Shown here in pieces: positions 1-7,611 of a stretch of DNA of 33,476 nucleotides. The DNA is from SCQX01 sp035720945 (GTDB lineage: Bacteria; Pseudomonadota; Gammaproteobacteria; Burkholderiales; Burkholderiaceae_B), in the NCBI GenBank assembly GCA_035720945.1, contig DASTNK010000108.1, forward strand, positions 1-33,476, written 5' to 3'. Position numbers and translations under genes: made by a program. Each line of letters starts with the position of its first letter. Position 1 is the stretch's first letter. The notes below the pieces were generated by a model, which ran no database searches, had not been told where the DNA came from, and saw only the letters and a program-made list of their open reading frames with translations.

Positions 1-1164
1 GTCGTGCGGCCCTCGTCGCAGCGCACCACGCCACCCTGTCCCAATTTCGGCGTCTGCGGCGGCTGTGCCATGCAGCACCTCGACCCCGCGGCCCAGGTGG
101 CTGTCAAACAGCGCGCGTTGGAAGACTCACTCTGGCATATCGGCAAAGTGCGGCCCGAGCGGATTCTGCCCGCGCTGCATGGCCCCACCTGGGGGTACCG
201 GCACCGCGCCAGACTGTCGGTGCGGCTGGTGCAGAAGAAGGGCGGCGTGCTGGTGGGGTTTCGGGAGCGGCACAGCAGTTACGTCGTGGACATGACCGAG
301 TGCCTCGTGCTGCCGCCACACGTGTCGGCGCTGCTGCGGCCGCTGCGCATGCTGGTGGGCGCGCTGTCGGCGCCCAACCGCATTCCCCAGATCGAAGTCG
401 CGGCGGGCGACGACTCGGTGGCCTTGCTCATGCGCCATCTCGAACCGCTGTCCGACGCGGACCTTCGTCTGCTGGCCGCGTTCGGTGACGAGCATGGTGT
501 TTCATGGTGGCTGCAGCCAGGCGGGTTCGAATCCGTTCACCCATTGCGACCCGAAGAAGAACACACCCTGGCCTACACCCTGCCCGAATTCGGCTTGCGC
601 ATGCCGTTCCGGCCCACCGATTTCACCCAGGTCAATTATGCGATCAACCGCGCGTTGGTCAGCAAGGCGTTGCAATTGCTCGGCGTTCGCGAAACCGACC
701 GGGTGGCCGACATGTTCTGCGGGCTGGGCAATTTCAGTCTGCCGCTGGCCTTGCGCTCGCGCGAAGTCGTCGGCATCGAGGGCAGCGGGATATTGACCCG
801 CCGCGCACAGGCCACCGCGGCGGCTTGCGGCCTGGCGGAGAAAACCCGGTTTGAGACCTGCAATCTGTTCGAGGCCGACGCCGAGTGGTTGCGCGGGCTG
901 GGGGCCTTCGACCGCATGCTGTTCGATCCGCCACGAGAGGGCGCCCTTGCGCTGTCCAGCGCGGTATCAAGCATCCCCGCCCACGAACGCCCGCGCCGAA
1001 TCGTCTACGTCTCGTGCAACCCCGCCACGCTGGCACGCGACGCTGGTGTTTTGGTGCACGCAGCGGGCTACAGCATGACCAGTGCCGGTGTCGTCAACAT
1101 GTTCCCGCACACCGGGCACGTTGAATCCATCGCGGTGTTCGACGCCACGCCGCAAGCCGCCTGA
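1..1164 (+). CDS. rlmD: 23S rRNA (uracil-5-)-methyltransferase RlmD, 5' partial
   Basis: RlmD transfers a methyl group from SAM to C5 of a uridine in 23S rRNA (U1939 in E. coli numbering). The frame is open from base 1, so the start and the usual N-terminal TRAM domain lie outside the window; numbering here is from the GTG at 4. Visible are three cysteines of the iron-sulfur site (CPNFGVCGGC, residues 12, 18, 21) and the fourth at residue 100 (TEC). The SAM-binding stretch DMFCGLGNF is near 236-244, DPPREG near 308-313, the catalytic cysteine lies in SCNP (Cys338), and the C-terminal GHVE base is at 371-374. The four-cysteine cluster separates RlmD/RlmC from TrmA; RlmC is the main alternative, but the total length fits RlmD. 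The gene ends 40 bp from the convergent argH stop, and I see no terminator hairpin between them. Confidence 0.93.
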   Translation, partial: VVRPSSQRTTPPCPNFGVCGGCAMQHLDPAAQVAVKQRALEDSLWHIGKVRPERILPALHGPTWGYRHRARLSVRLVQKKGGVLVGFRERHSSYVVDMTECLVLPPHVSALLRPLRMLVGALSAPNRIPQIEVAAGDDSVALLMRHLEPLSDADLRLLAAFGDEHGVSWWLQPGGFESVHPLRPEEEHTLAYTLPEFGLRMPFRPTDFTQVNYAINRALVSKALQLLGVRETDRVADMFCGLGNFSLPLALRSREVVGIEGSGILTRRAQATAAACGLAEKTRFETCNLFEADAEWLRGLGAFDRMLFDPPREGALALSSAVSSIPAHERPRRIVYVSCNPATLARDAGVLVHAAGYSMTSAGVVNMFPHTGHVESIAVFDATPQAA

Positions 1165-1204
1165 CAGCCGTGGCGTTTGATACTCTGATACCCCGGCCCG
1201 CGCG

Positions 1205-2644
1205 CTACGCCTGGTTGGCCGACTCGGCCAGAATCCGTTCGGCTTCCAGCTTGACCCGTTCAGGTGCCGTGCCGCCAATGTGCTTGCGCGACGCCACGGA
1301 ACCTTCGAGTGTGAGCACCTCGTAGACATCGGCGTCGATGGAGGGATGGAAGGCACGCAGCTGTTCCAAAGGAAGGTCAGCCAGATCGCATCCGCGTTCT
1401 TCGCAGGTCCGCACGGCCAGCGCCACGGTTTCGTGCGCGTCGCGGAACGGTGTGCCTTTCTTGACCAGATAGTCGGCCAGGTCGGTGGCGGTCGCGAAGC
1501 CTTGCAGGGCGGCCGCGCGCATGGCCTCGGCCTTGACGCGGATGCCGCCCACCATGTCGGCGAAGATGGTCAGTGTGTCGCGTATGGTGTCGGCGGTGTC
1601 GAACAAGCCTTCCTTGTCCTCCTGGTTGTCCTTGTTGTAGGCCAGGGGCTGGCCTTTCATCAGGGTCAGCAGGGCCATCAAGTGGCCATTGACCCGGCCG
1701 GTCTTGCCGCGTGCGAGCTCGGGCACGTCGGGATTCTTCTTCTGGGGCATGATGGAACTGCCCGTGCAGAAGCGGTCGGCCAGTTCGATGAAGCCCACGC
1801 GCGGGCTGACCCAGAGCACCAGTTCTTCGGATAAGCGCGACACATGCACCATGATCAGCGCCGCGTCGGCGCAGAATTCGATGGCGAAATCGCGGTCGGA
1901 GACAGCGTCGAGCGAGTTCCGGCAGACGCCATCGAAACCCAGGGTTCGCGCGACGCGCTCACGGTCAATGGGATAGGAGGTGCCGGCCAGCGCAGCGGCG
2001 CCCAGCGGCAGTCGATTGACGCGGTGGCGGCAGTCGGCCAGGCGCTCGATGTCGCGCCCGAACATTTCGGCGTAAGCCAGCAGATGGTGGCCGAAAGTGA
2101 CCGGCTGCGCCACCTGCAGGTGCGTGAAGCCCGGCAGGATGGTGGCGGCGTGCTCCAGCGCCAAAGTGGCGAGGTTGCGACGCAGCTGGCGCAGCAGGCC
2201 CACACAGGTGTCGATCTCGGCACGGACCCACAGGCGGATGTCGGTGGCCACCTGGTCGTTGCGCGAGCGGCCCGTGTGCAACCGCTTGCCCGCGTCGCCG
2301 ACGAGCTCGACCAGACGTTTCTCGATGTTCAGATGGACGTCTTCCAGGTCGAGCGACCAACGGAAGTCCCCACTGTCGATCTCTTGACGAATGCGGGCCA
2401 TGCCGCGCTGGATGGCGGTGAGATCGTCCGCGCTGATGACGCCGACGGCGGCCAGCATGTCGGCGTGCGCCAGCGACCCGTCGATGTCGCAATGCGCCAT
2501 GCGTTGGTCGAATCCCACTGACGCGGTGTAGCGTTTGACCAGATCGGAGACCGGTTCGGAGAAGCGCGCTGACCAGGCCTTGGCCTTGTTGGCGAACTGG
2601 TCGTGGGAAGGGTCGGAAGAAGGGGTGGGTGTGTTGTTTGGCAT
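1205..2644 (-). CDS. argH: Argininosuccinate lyase
   Basis: ArgH splits argininosuccinate into arginine and fumarate, the last step of arginine synthesis, as a cytosolic homotetramer. The 479-residue product carries the superfamily signature GSSIMPQKKNPD at residues 295-306, in the loop holding the catalytic serine. It also has the conserved TGRSRNDQ (124-131) and the histidine of GFTHLQ (His175). The family is usually about 460 residues; the extra length is a polar N-terminal tail. I chose the ATG at 2644 because the frame upstream of it (to 2746) has no family similarity and runs through the promoter region. A perfect TATAAT on this strand lies only 9 nt upstream of that ATG, which would give an almost leaderless message. 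No clear ribosome-binding site is visible. The gene diverges from nadE. Confidence 0.95.
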   Translation of the reverse strand: MPNNTPTPSSDPSHDQFANKAKAWSARFSEPVSDLVKRYTASVGFDQRMAHCDIDGSLAHADMLAAVGVISADDLTAIQRGMARIRQEIDSGDFRWSLDLEDVHLNIEKRLVELVGDAGKRLHTGRSRNDQVATDIRLWVRAEIDTCVGLLRQLRRNLATLALEHAATILPGFTHLQVAQPVTFGHHLLAYAEMFGRDIERLADCRHRVNRLPLGAAALAGTSYPIDRERVARTLGFDGVCRNSLDAVSDRDFAIEFCADAALIMVHVSRLSEELVLWVSPRVGFIELADRFCTGSSIMPQKKNPDVPELARGKTGRVNGHLMALLTLMKGQPLAYNKDNQEDKEGLFDTADTIRDTLTIFADMVGGIRVKAEAMRAAALQGFATATDLADYLVKKGTPFRDAHETVALAVRTCEERGCDLADLPLEQLRAFHPSIDADVYEVLTLEGSVASRKHIGGTAPERVKLEAERILAESANQA

Positions 2645-2661
2645 GGTGGCGGAATTATAAT
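2634..2661 (+). promoter_or_regulatory. Divergent argH/nadE promoter with symmetric -10 box
   Basis: The 8-bp ATTATAAT at 2654-2661 contains TATAAT on both strands: 2656-2661 on plus, 2659-2654 on minus. On plus, TTGTTT at 2634-2639 lies 16 bp upstream of the -10, a good sigma-70 layout for nadE with a leader of about 90 nt. On minus, TTGACG (2679-2674) is only 14 bp from the -10, so that -35 is doubtful. The minus start point would fall within a few bases of the argH ATG. A second weaker plus -10 (GATAAT, around 2717) is closer to nadE. This is motif reading only. Confidence 0.5.
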
Positions 2662-2757
2662 GGACGCGTCGGCCGTCAAGACATCCGCATGGCTGGGCCG
2701 CGCTCCGCACGCGTGCGATAATTTCCCTCTTTCTTTTCTCGTTCAAGGCTTTGCGAC

Positions 2758-4374
2758 ATGACGACAGTGCGGATCGGTCTGGCCCAGATCAACACCGCCG
2801 TGGGCAACCTGCCAGCCAATGCCGCCCGCATCCTCGACGCGGCGCGCTGGGCGTCCGAACATCGGGCCGACGCGCTGTTGACCCCTGAGCTGGGGTTGAC
2901 CGGCTACCCCGCAGAAGACCTGCTGATACGGCCCGCGTTCATCGACCGGCAGCTTGACGTGCTGGATCGCCTGCGTGGTGATCTGGCGCGGTTTCGCGGT
3001 CTGCATGTCATCGTCGGGCATGTGCGGCGGGATGGCAACCGTCTCTACAACTCCGCCAGCGTCATGGCCGATGGGCGTGTCGTGGCCACCTACGACAAGC
3101 ACGAATTGCCCAACTACGCCGTATTCGACGAAAAGCGCTACTTCGCGCCGGGCGCCAAGCCCGCCGTGTTCGATCTGCGCGGGCTGAAATGCGGCGTGGG
3201 TATTTGCGAAGACACCTGGTTCCCCGACAGCCCCGCCAAGGCCGCGGCGCGGGATGCCAAGGTTTGGCTGGTGCTCAATGCCTCGCCTTTCACGCTTGCC
3301 AAGCAGGACGAGCGTATCCGCCAGGCCGCCACGAATGCGCAAGGCATGGCCACGGTCTATCTCAACAAAGTGGGCGGGCAGGACGAACTGGTGTTCGATG
3401 GCGCCTCGTTCGTGCTGGACGCACGGGGCCGGGTGGTGAAGCGCCTGCCGGTGTTTGAAGAGTGCCTGGACCTGGTCGAATTCGACTCGCTTGGCGAGCC
3501 CGCCCTGGCGGAGTCCCCGGCGCAATGGCCGGATGAGCCCGAGCAGGTGTGGCGGGCGCTGGTGCTGGCGGTGCGCGATTATCTGGCCAAGACGGGCTTT
3601 TCAAAGGTCGTGCTGGGTCTGTCGGGAGGCATCGATTCGGCCGTCGTCCTGGCTGTCGCAGTCGATGCGCTCGGCGCCGACAAGGTCCGTGCCGTGATGA
3701 TGCCGTCGCGATACACCGCCGACATGTCGTTGGCCGATGCACGCCAGATGGCCGACACGCTGGGCGTCGCCTATGACGAAATCGGCATATCCAGCCTGGC
3801 CACGGCATTCGACCAAGCATTGGCGCCGCAATTCGCCGGGTTGCCGTTGGATGCCACGGAAGAAAACATCCAGGCCCGCATACGTGGCATTTTGCTCATG
3901 GCGTTGTCCAACAAGACCGGCGCCCTGGTGCTTTCCACGGGCAATAAATCAGAGCTCGCCACGGGCTATTGCACGCTGTATGGCGACATGGCGGGTGGGT
4001 TCGCGGTGATCAAGGATGTGCCGAAGACGCTGGTCTATCGGTTGGCCCGTTGGCGCAACGGTGTATCGTCTGTGATACCCCAGCGCATCATCGACCGGGC
4101 GCCTTCGGCCGAGTTGCGTCCGGACCAGACCGACCAGGACAGCCTGCCACCCTACGACGTGCTCGACGCCATCGTCGAGCGCTATGTGGAGCATAACGAG
4201 CCCAGGGACGACATCGTGCGATCGGGGTTTGACGCCGACGTGGTGGATCAGATCCTGCGATTGATCCGCATCAATGAATATAAACGCCGCCAGGGGGCGC
4301 CGGGGCCCAAGATCACCACGCGCGCATTCGGCCGCGACTGGCGGTTTCCCATCGCCAACGGGTTTCGCGAATGA
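2758..4374 (+). CDS. nadE: Glutamine-dependent NAD+ synthetase
   Basis: This enzyme amidates nicotinic acid adenine dinucleotide to NAD+ with ATP, using ammonia released from glutamine in its own N-terminal domain. The 538-residue protein has the two-domain form. A nitrilase-type glutaminase (residues 1 to about 250) shows the catalytic triad Glu44 (TPELGLTGY), Lys114 (YDKHELPNY) and Cys150 (GICEDTW). An ATP-pyrophosphatase synthetase domain follows, with the P-loop SGGIDS at 289-294 and, further on, STGNKSELATGY. The ATG at 2758 starts directly at the nitrilase fold (MTTVRIGLAQIN). The next gene, 76 bp downstream, encodes PII, and the two probably share a transcript. Both activities appear intact, so the enzyme should use glutamine directly. 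Confidence 0.95.
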   Translation: MTTVRIGLAQINTAVGNLPANAARILDAARWASEHRADALLTPELGLTGYPAEDLLIRPAFIDRQLDVLDRLRGDLARFRGLHVIVGHVRRDGNRLYNSASVMADGRVVATYDKHELPNYAVFDEKRYFAPGAKPAVFDLRGLKCGVGICEDTWFPDSPAKAAARDAKVWLVLNASPFTLAKQDERIRQAATNAQGMATVYLNKVGGQDELVFDGASFVLDARGRVVKRLPVFEECLDLVEFDSLGEPALAESPAQWPDEPEQVWRALVLAVRDYLAKTGFSKVVLGLSGGIDSAVVLAVAVDALGADKVRAVMMPSRYTADMSLADARQMADTLGVAYDEIGISSLATAFDQALAPQFAGLPLDATEENIQARIRGILLMALSNKTGALVLSTGNKSELATGYCTLYGDMAGGFAVIKDVPKTLVYRLARWRNGVSSVIPQRIIDRAPSAELRPDQTDQDSLPPYDVLDAIVERYVEHNEPRDDIVRSGFDADVVDQILRLIRINEYKRRQGAPGPKITTRAFGRDWRFPIANGFRE

Positions 4375-4406
4375 CCCGGTCGCGGGCATCCGCCTTACCG
4401 TTCAGA

Positions 4407-4420
4407 GCCGGACAACCGGC
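4407..4420. repeat. Small hairpin upstream of glnB
   Basis: GCCGG-ACAA-CCGGC forms a perfect 5-bp stem with a tetraloop in the 76-bp gap between nadE and glnB, about 10 nt before the glnB ribosome-binding site. There is no T-run, so it is not a terminator. It could be a message stabiliser or chance in GC-rich sequence. Confidence 0.3.
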
Positions 4421-4450
4421 GCACTCACGCCAGAAGGGAGACTCATCATC

Positions 4451-4789
4451 ATGAAGCAGGTCACGGCCATCATCAAACCGTTCAAGCTCGACGAAGTGCG
4501 TGAAGCCCTGGCCGAAATCGGTGTCAGCGGTCTGACCGTCACCGAGGTCAAGGGGTTCGGGCGCCAGAAAGGCCACACCGAACTATACCGGGGCGCGGAA
4601 TACGTAGTCGATTTCCTGCCCAAGATCCGCATCGACGTCGCGCTCGCGGACGATATGGTCGAATCGGCCATCGATGCCATTGTCAAGGCCGCCCGCACCG
4701 GCAAGATCGGCGATGGCAAGATTTTCGTCACGCCAGTCGAGCAGGCGATTCGCATACGCACCGGCGAGATCGGGGCCGAAGCGTTGTAG
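4451..4789 (+). CDS. glnB: Nitrogen regulatory protein PII
   Basis: PII is a small cytosolic trimer that binds 2-oxoglutarate and ATP/ADP and passes nitrogen and carbon status to targets such as NtrB and the GlnE adenylyltransferase. The 112-residue product has the full T-loop with the uridylylation site Tyr51 (GAEYVVDF). The ATP-binding B-loop follows (TGKIGDGKIFV, near 83-93), and the C-terminus is the usual IRTGEIGAEAL. The ATG at 4451 is preceded by a good AGAAGGGAG ribosome-binding site, and an in-frame extension upstream lacks family similarity. GlnB and GlnK are hard to separate by sequence. No amtB follows, and linkage to nadE favours glnB. The transporter directly downstream imports glutamate, which fits the nitrogen theme but proves no link. 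Confidence 0.93.
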   Translation: MKQVTAIIKPFKLDEVREALAEIGVSGLTVTEVKGFGRQKGHTELYRGAEYVVDFLPKIRIDVALADDMVESAIDAIVKAARTGKIGDGKIFVTPVEQAIRIRTGEIGAEAL

Positions 4790-4874
4790 AATGCCGTCCG
4801 CCACGATTTGGCGCGTGTCGTCGCCCGGCCGGGATGCCGCATCGCGGGCGCGTTGGATGGCATTCTGCGAACAA

Positions 4875-4952
4875 CACTGAATTTGCCCGGATATTCGCGG
4901 TATTAGGGTATTTCTTGAAAGAATTAGGGTATTTCTTGAAGGAAATTCAGTG
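4875..4952. repeat. 18-bp tandem direct repeats inside a 10-bp inverted repeat
   Basis: ATTAGGGTATTTCTTGAA occurs exactly twice, at 4902-4919 and 4923-4940, with a 21-bp period (two helical turns). The pair is enclosed by a perfect inverted repeat, CACTGAATTT at 4875-4884 and AAATTCAGTG at 4943-4952. Each repeat contains TTCTTGA followed by AAGAA or AGGAA, a short imperfect dyad. If CATACT (4963-4968) is the -10, the copies are centred near -43 and -64, where activators usually bind. The regulator is unknown. Confidence 0.6.
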
Positions 4953-5011
4953 ATTATTCAGGCATACTGGGCGTCTGGTTTGGTGGCGTTGATTCGTCAC
5001 AGATGCTTTGG

Positions 5012-5037
5012 ATGGTTGGCGCCCTAGCGCCAACCAT
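5012..5037. promoter_or_regulatory. 11-bp perfect hairpin/palindrome in the gltI leader
   Basis: ATGGTTGGCGC-CCTA-GCGCCAACCAT is a perfect 11-bp inverted repeat with a 4-nt loop, about 100 bp before gltI. The sequence after it (GACAAACTG) has no T-run, so it is not a classic intrinsic terminator. It may be an operator, or an RNA hairpin in the leader if transcription starts upstream. Confidence 0.5.
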
Positions 5038-5060
5038 GACAAACTGTATAAACTTGCGAA

Positions 5061-5088
5061 CGTTTGCTTCGTTCAATCGCCGCAAACG
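5061..5088. promoter_or_regulatory. Inverted repeat near the gltI promoter
   Basis: CGTTTGC (5061-5067) and GCAAACG (5082-5088) form a perfect 7-bp inverted repeat whose half-sites are 21 bp apart centre to centre. That suits a dimeric DNA-binding regulator. It lies just upstream of a TATAAA at 5104-5109 and the gltI ribosome-binding site. Confidence 0.4.
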
Positions 5089-5133
5089 ATTCATCGCTCA
5101 ACATATAAAACAGGTTTTCACACAGGAGAAGCT

Positions 5134-6036
5134 ATGAAACTATTGCCGCTCGTACTGGCGACAGCTGTCACCGCGGTGGGGATGACCGCGGCGCAGGCTG
5201 CGGACAGCCGGATCGACAAGATCAAATCGACGGGGGAGATCACGCTGGGGTATCGTGAATCGTCGATCCCGTTCTCGTACCTGGACGACAACCAGAAGCC
5301 CATCGGCTACTCGATGGACATCTGCTATGGCGTGGTCGATGCGCTCAAGAAAGACCTGAAGATGCCGAACATCAAGGTCAAGCTGGTGTCGGTGACGTCG
5401 TCCACGCGTATTCCGCTGGTGGCCAACGGCACGATCGACCTGTCATGCGGGTCGGCCACCAACAACGCGCAACGCCAGGTGCAGGTCAGCTTCGCGCCTA
5501 CCACGTTCGTGACAGCCACGCGTTTCACCGCGCTCAAGAAGTCGCACGTCAACGACCTGAAGGACTTCAAGGGCAAGACGGTGGTGTCCACCTCGGGCAC
5601 CACGAACCTGAAATGGCTCACCCAGACCAACGCCGACGAGCACCTGGGCATGCGCATCATCCCGGCCAAGGACCACTCCGAAGCGTTCCTCACGGTGGCC
5701 AGCGGACGCGCCTCGGCGTTCTTCATGGACGACATCCTGTTGGCGGGCCTGGTGGCCAACTCGCGCAATCCGGGCGAGTGGATGATCAGCAAGCACGCCT
5801 ACACGATCGAGCCCTACGGCATCATCGAACCCAAGGGTGACCCGCAGTTCAAGACCGCTGTCGATGACGCGGTCAAGGCCATGATGAAAGACGGCAAGCT
5901 CGATCAGCTCTATGCCAAATGGTTCACGAAGCCGATCCCGCCGAAGAACATCAACCTGAACTGGCCGATGACGCCGGAACTGAAGAAGGCATTCGCTCAC
6001 CCGACGGATTCGCCCGACCCTGCGGTCTACAAATAA
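5134..6036 (+). CDS. gltI: Glutamate/aspartate ABC transporter, periplasmic binding protein
   Basis: This is the periplasmic solute receptor of a polar amino acid importer; it captures the ligand and delivers it to the GltJK permease. The 300-residue product starts with a Sec signal peptide (MKLLPLVLATAV..., likely cleavage after AQA, residues 20-22). The bacterial solute-binding family 3 fold follows: the opening GEITLGYRESSIPFSY, then DLSCGSATNNAQRQ and GTTNLKWL, matching the GltI group. The ATG at 5134 has an AGGAG at 5124-5128; the in-frame extension back to 5008 crosses the hairpin region and is rejected. A perfect hairpin follows the gene and probably lets the binding protein be made in excess of the membrane genes. 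The ligand is inferred from family resemblance; other acidic or amide amino acids are possible. Confidence 0.88.
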   Translation: MKLLPLVLATAVTAVGMTAAQAADSRIDKIKSTGEITLGYRESSIPFSYLDDNQKPIGYSMDICYGVVDALKKDLKMPNIKVKLVSVTSSTRIPLVANGTIDLSCGSATNNAQRQVQVSFAPTTFVTATRFTALKKSHVNDLKDFKGKTVVSTSGTTNLKWLTQTNADEHLGMRIIPAKDHSEAFLTVASGRASAFFMDDILLAGLVANSRNPGEWMISKHAYTIEPYGIIEPKGDPQFKTAVDDAVKAMMKDGKLDQLYAKWFTKPIPPKNINLNWPMTPELKKAFAHPTDSPDPAVYK

Positions 6037-6078
6037 GCCGCGCTCGTAGCTGACGCAGCTTCATTTGGTTTGTACTGG

Positions 6079-6115
6079 CGGCACAACCCGGTATCTTCAA
6101 GGGTTGTGCCGTTTC
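6079..6115 (+). terminator. Attenuating hairpin between gltI and gltJ
   Basis: CGGCACAACCC (6079-6089) and GGGTTGTGCCG (6101-6111) form a perfect 11-bp stem with an 11-nt loop, followed by TTTCT. The T-run is short, so partial termination or 3'-end protection of a gltI-only message is more likely than full termination; the permease genes follow in the same direction with no obvious new promoter. Confidence 0.65.
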
Positions 6116-6155
6116 TGTAAGAGGGTGTGGGCCTACACCGTTAAGGACAGCTTTA

Positions 6156-6896
6156 ATGAATTACCACTGGAACTGGATGATCTTCTGGGCGCAGGCACCC
6201 GACGGGACCGGCACCTACATGCATACACTCATCCGCGGCATGTACTGGACGCTCGGCGTGTCCATTCTTGCGTGGATCATCGCCCTGGTCTTCGGGGTGA
6301 TGGTCGGGGTGTTCCGCACCACCCGCATCGGCTGGCTGGAACGCCTCTGCGCGGGCTACGTCGAGCTCTTCCGCAACGTGCCACTGCTCGTGCAGATGTT
6401 CCTGTGGTATTTCGTGTTTCCCGAGGTCGTGCCCAGCGCGATCGGCAACTGGATCAAGGCGGCCGATCCGACCTGGAGCACGTTCTGGACGGCGGTGGTA
6501 TGCCTGGGGTTGTTCACCTCGGCGCGTATCGCCGAGCAGGTGCGCGCCGGCGTCACGTCGTTGCCGCGCGGGCAGAACATGGCGGGCACGGCGCTGGGGC
6601 TCACGCGCCCACAGGTCTACCGTTACCTGCTGCTGCCCATGACGGTGCGCATCATCATGCCGCCGCTCACCTCCGAGGCGTTGAACCTCATCAAGAACTC
6701 GTCGGTGGCTTTCACCATCGGCCTGCTCGAGATCACGGGGGCCGCGCGCTCGATGCAGGAATTCTCGTTCCAGATCTTCGAGTCGTTCACGGCCGCCACA
6801 GTTCTGTACCTGATCATCAACGCAATCGTGGTGGTGCTCATGCGCTACATCGAGAAGTGGATCAGCGTACCGGGCTTCATCGGTACAAAGAGATAA
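6156..6896 (+). CDS. gltJ: Glutamate/aspartate ABC transporter permease GltJ
   Basis: This is an inner-membrane permease of the HisM/GltJ type that pairs with GltK. Its 246 residues show about five hydrophobic helices, beginning with a periplasmic N-terminus (NYHWNWMIFW) and a first helix near residues 28-50. The coupling motif that docks on the ATPase is EQVRAGVTSLPRGQNMAGTA with the glycine-containing stretch LGLTRPQVYRY after it. ELFRNVPLLVQ is the conserved segment of polar amino acid permeases. The ATG at 6156 is preceded by AAGGA. The gltK start follows 10 bp after the stop. Confidence 0.87.
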   Translation: MNYHWNWMIFWAQAPDGTGTYMHTLIRGMYWTLGVSILAWIIALVFGVMVGVFRTTRIGWLERLCAGYVELFRNVPLLVQMFLWYFVFPEVVPSAIGNWIKAADPTWSTFWTAVVCLGLFTSARIAEQVRAGVTSLPRGQNMAGTALGLTRPQVYRYLLLPMTVRIIMPPLTSEALNLIKNSSVAFTIGLLEITGAARSMQEFSFQIFESFTAATVLYLIINAIVVVLMRYIEKWISVPGFIGTKR

Positions 6897-6906
6897 GGGG
6901 CGCATC

Positions 6907-7596
6907 ATGCACGGATTCGATTTTGAAGTCATCTGGCGCACGCTGCCCTATGTGTTCGGCACGGGGATGGTGTTCACGCTGAAACTGACCATACTGTCCA
7001 CCATCGGAGCGCTTATCCTGGGCACGTTGCTGGCGATGATGCGCCTCTCCTCGAACCGCTTCATCGCGGGGGTGTCGGGCGGGTACGTGAATTTCCTGCG
7101 CGCGCTGCCACTCATCCTGATCATTTTCTGGTTCTATTTCCTGGTGCCGTACATCTTCGGGTGGATCACGCGGGCAGGGCACCCCATATCCGTCGGGGGG
7201 TTCACCTCGGCGTTGATCACGTTCGTCCTGTTCGAGGCGGCGTACTTTTGCGAGATCATGCGCGCGGGCATCCAATCCATTCCACGCGGGCAGATCGGCG
7301 CAGGCTACGCGCTGGGCCTGAACTACTGGCAGGTGATGGGACACATCGTGTTGCCCCAGGCGTTTCGCAACATGACGCCGGTGATCCTCACCCAGATGAT
7401 CGTCCTGTTCCAGGACACCTCGCTGGTGTACGTGCTCTCGCTCACCGACTTTCTTGGCGCGGCCAACAACGTGGCGCAGCGCGACGGCCGTCTGGTCGAG
7501 ATGTTCATCTTCGCCGCCGTGGTCTATTTCCTTATTTCCTATGCGGCGTCACGCTCGGTCAAGCACCTCGAGCGTCGCTTCGCCATTGTTCGTTAA
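6907..7596 (+). CDS. gltK: Glutamate/aspartate ABC transporter permease GltK
   Basis: This is the second membrane subunit of the importer, 229 residues. It has the family features: an N-terminal segment leading into the first helix, NFLRALPLILIIFWFYFLVP, and the EAA-type coupling loop EIMRAGIQSIPRGQIGAGYA followed by LGLNYWQVMGHIVLPQ. The ribosome-binding site AAGGGG lies just after the gltJ stop, and gltL starts 15 bp after this gene ends, so translation is probably coupled along the operon. The GltJ/GltK assignment follows gene order and length. Confidence 0.87.
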   Translation: MHGFDFEVIWRTLPYVFGTGMVFTLKLTILSTIGALILGTLLAMMRLSSNRFIAGVSGGYVNFLRALPLILIIFWFYFLVPYIFGWITRAGHPISVGGFTSALITFVLFEAAYFCEIMRAGIQSIPRGQIGAGYALGLNYWQVMGHIVLPQAFRNMTPVILTQMIVLFQDTSLVYVLSLTDFLGAANNVAQRDGRLVEMFIFAAVVYFLISYAASRSVKHLERRFAIVR

Positions 7597-7611
7597 TGCC
7601 CGGAGTCATCA

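Larger units (their letters stand above)
4790..5133. other. 344-bp non-coding region with nested repeats upstream of gltI
   Basis: No gene is visible. The first 80 bp after glnB are plain. From 4875 the region is AT-richer than its neighbours and full of symmetric elements: a 10-bp inverted repeat enclosing two 18-bp direct repeats (4875-4952), an 11-bp perfect hairpin (5012-5037) and a 7-bp inverted repeat (5061-5088). The AGGAG site of gltI follows at 5124-5128. Candidate -10 boxes are CATACT at 4963-4968 and TATAAA at 5047-5052 and 5104-5109; none has a convincing -35. I found no sigma-54 (-24/-12) promoter. This looks like the control region of the glutamate transporter operon. Confidence 0.7.

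Noticed and set aside
4790..5133. Sigma-54 promoter expected for a nitrogen-linked transporter
   Set aside because: I looked for the GG-N10-GC (-24/-12) pattern with the usual TGGCA/TTGC context and found none convincing.
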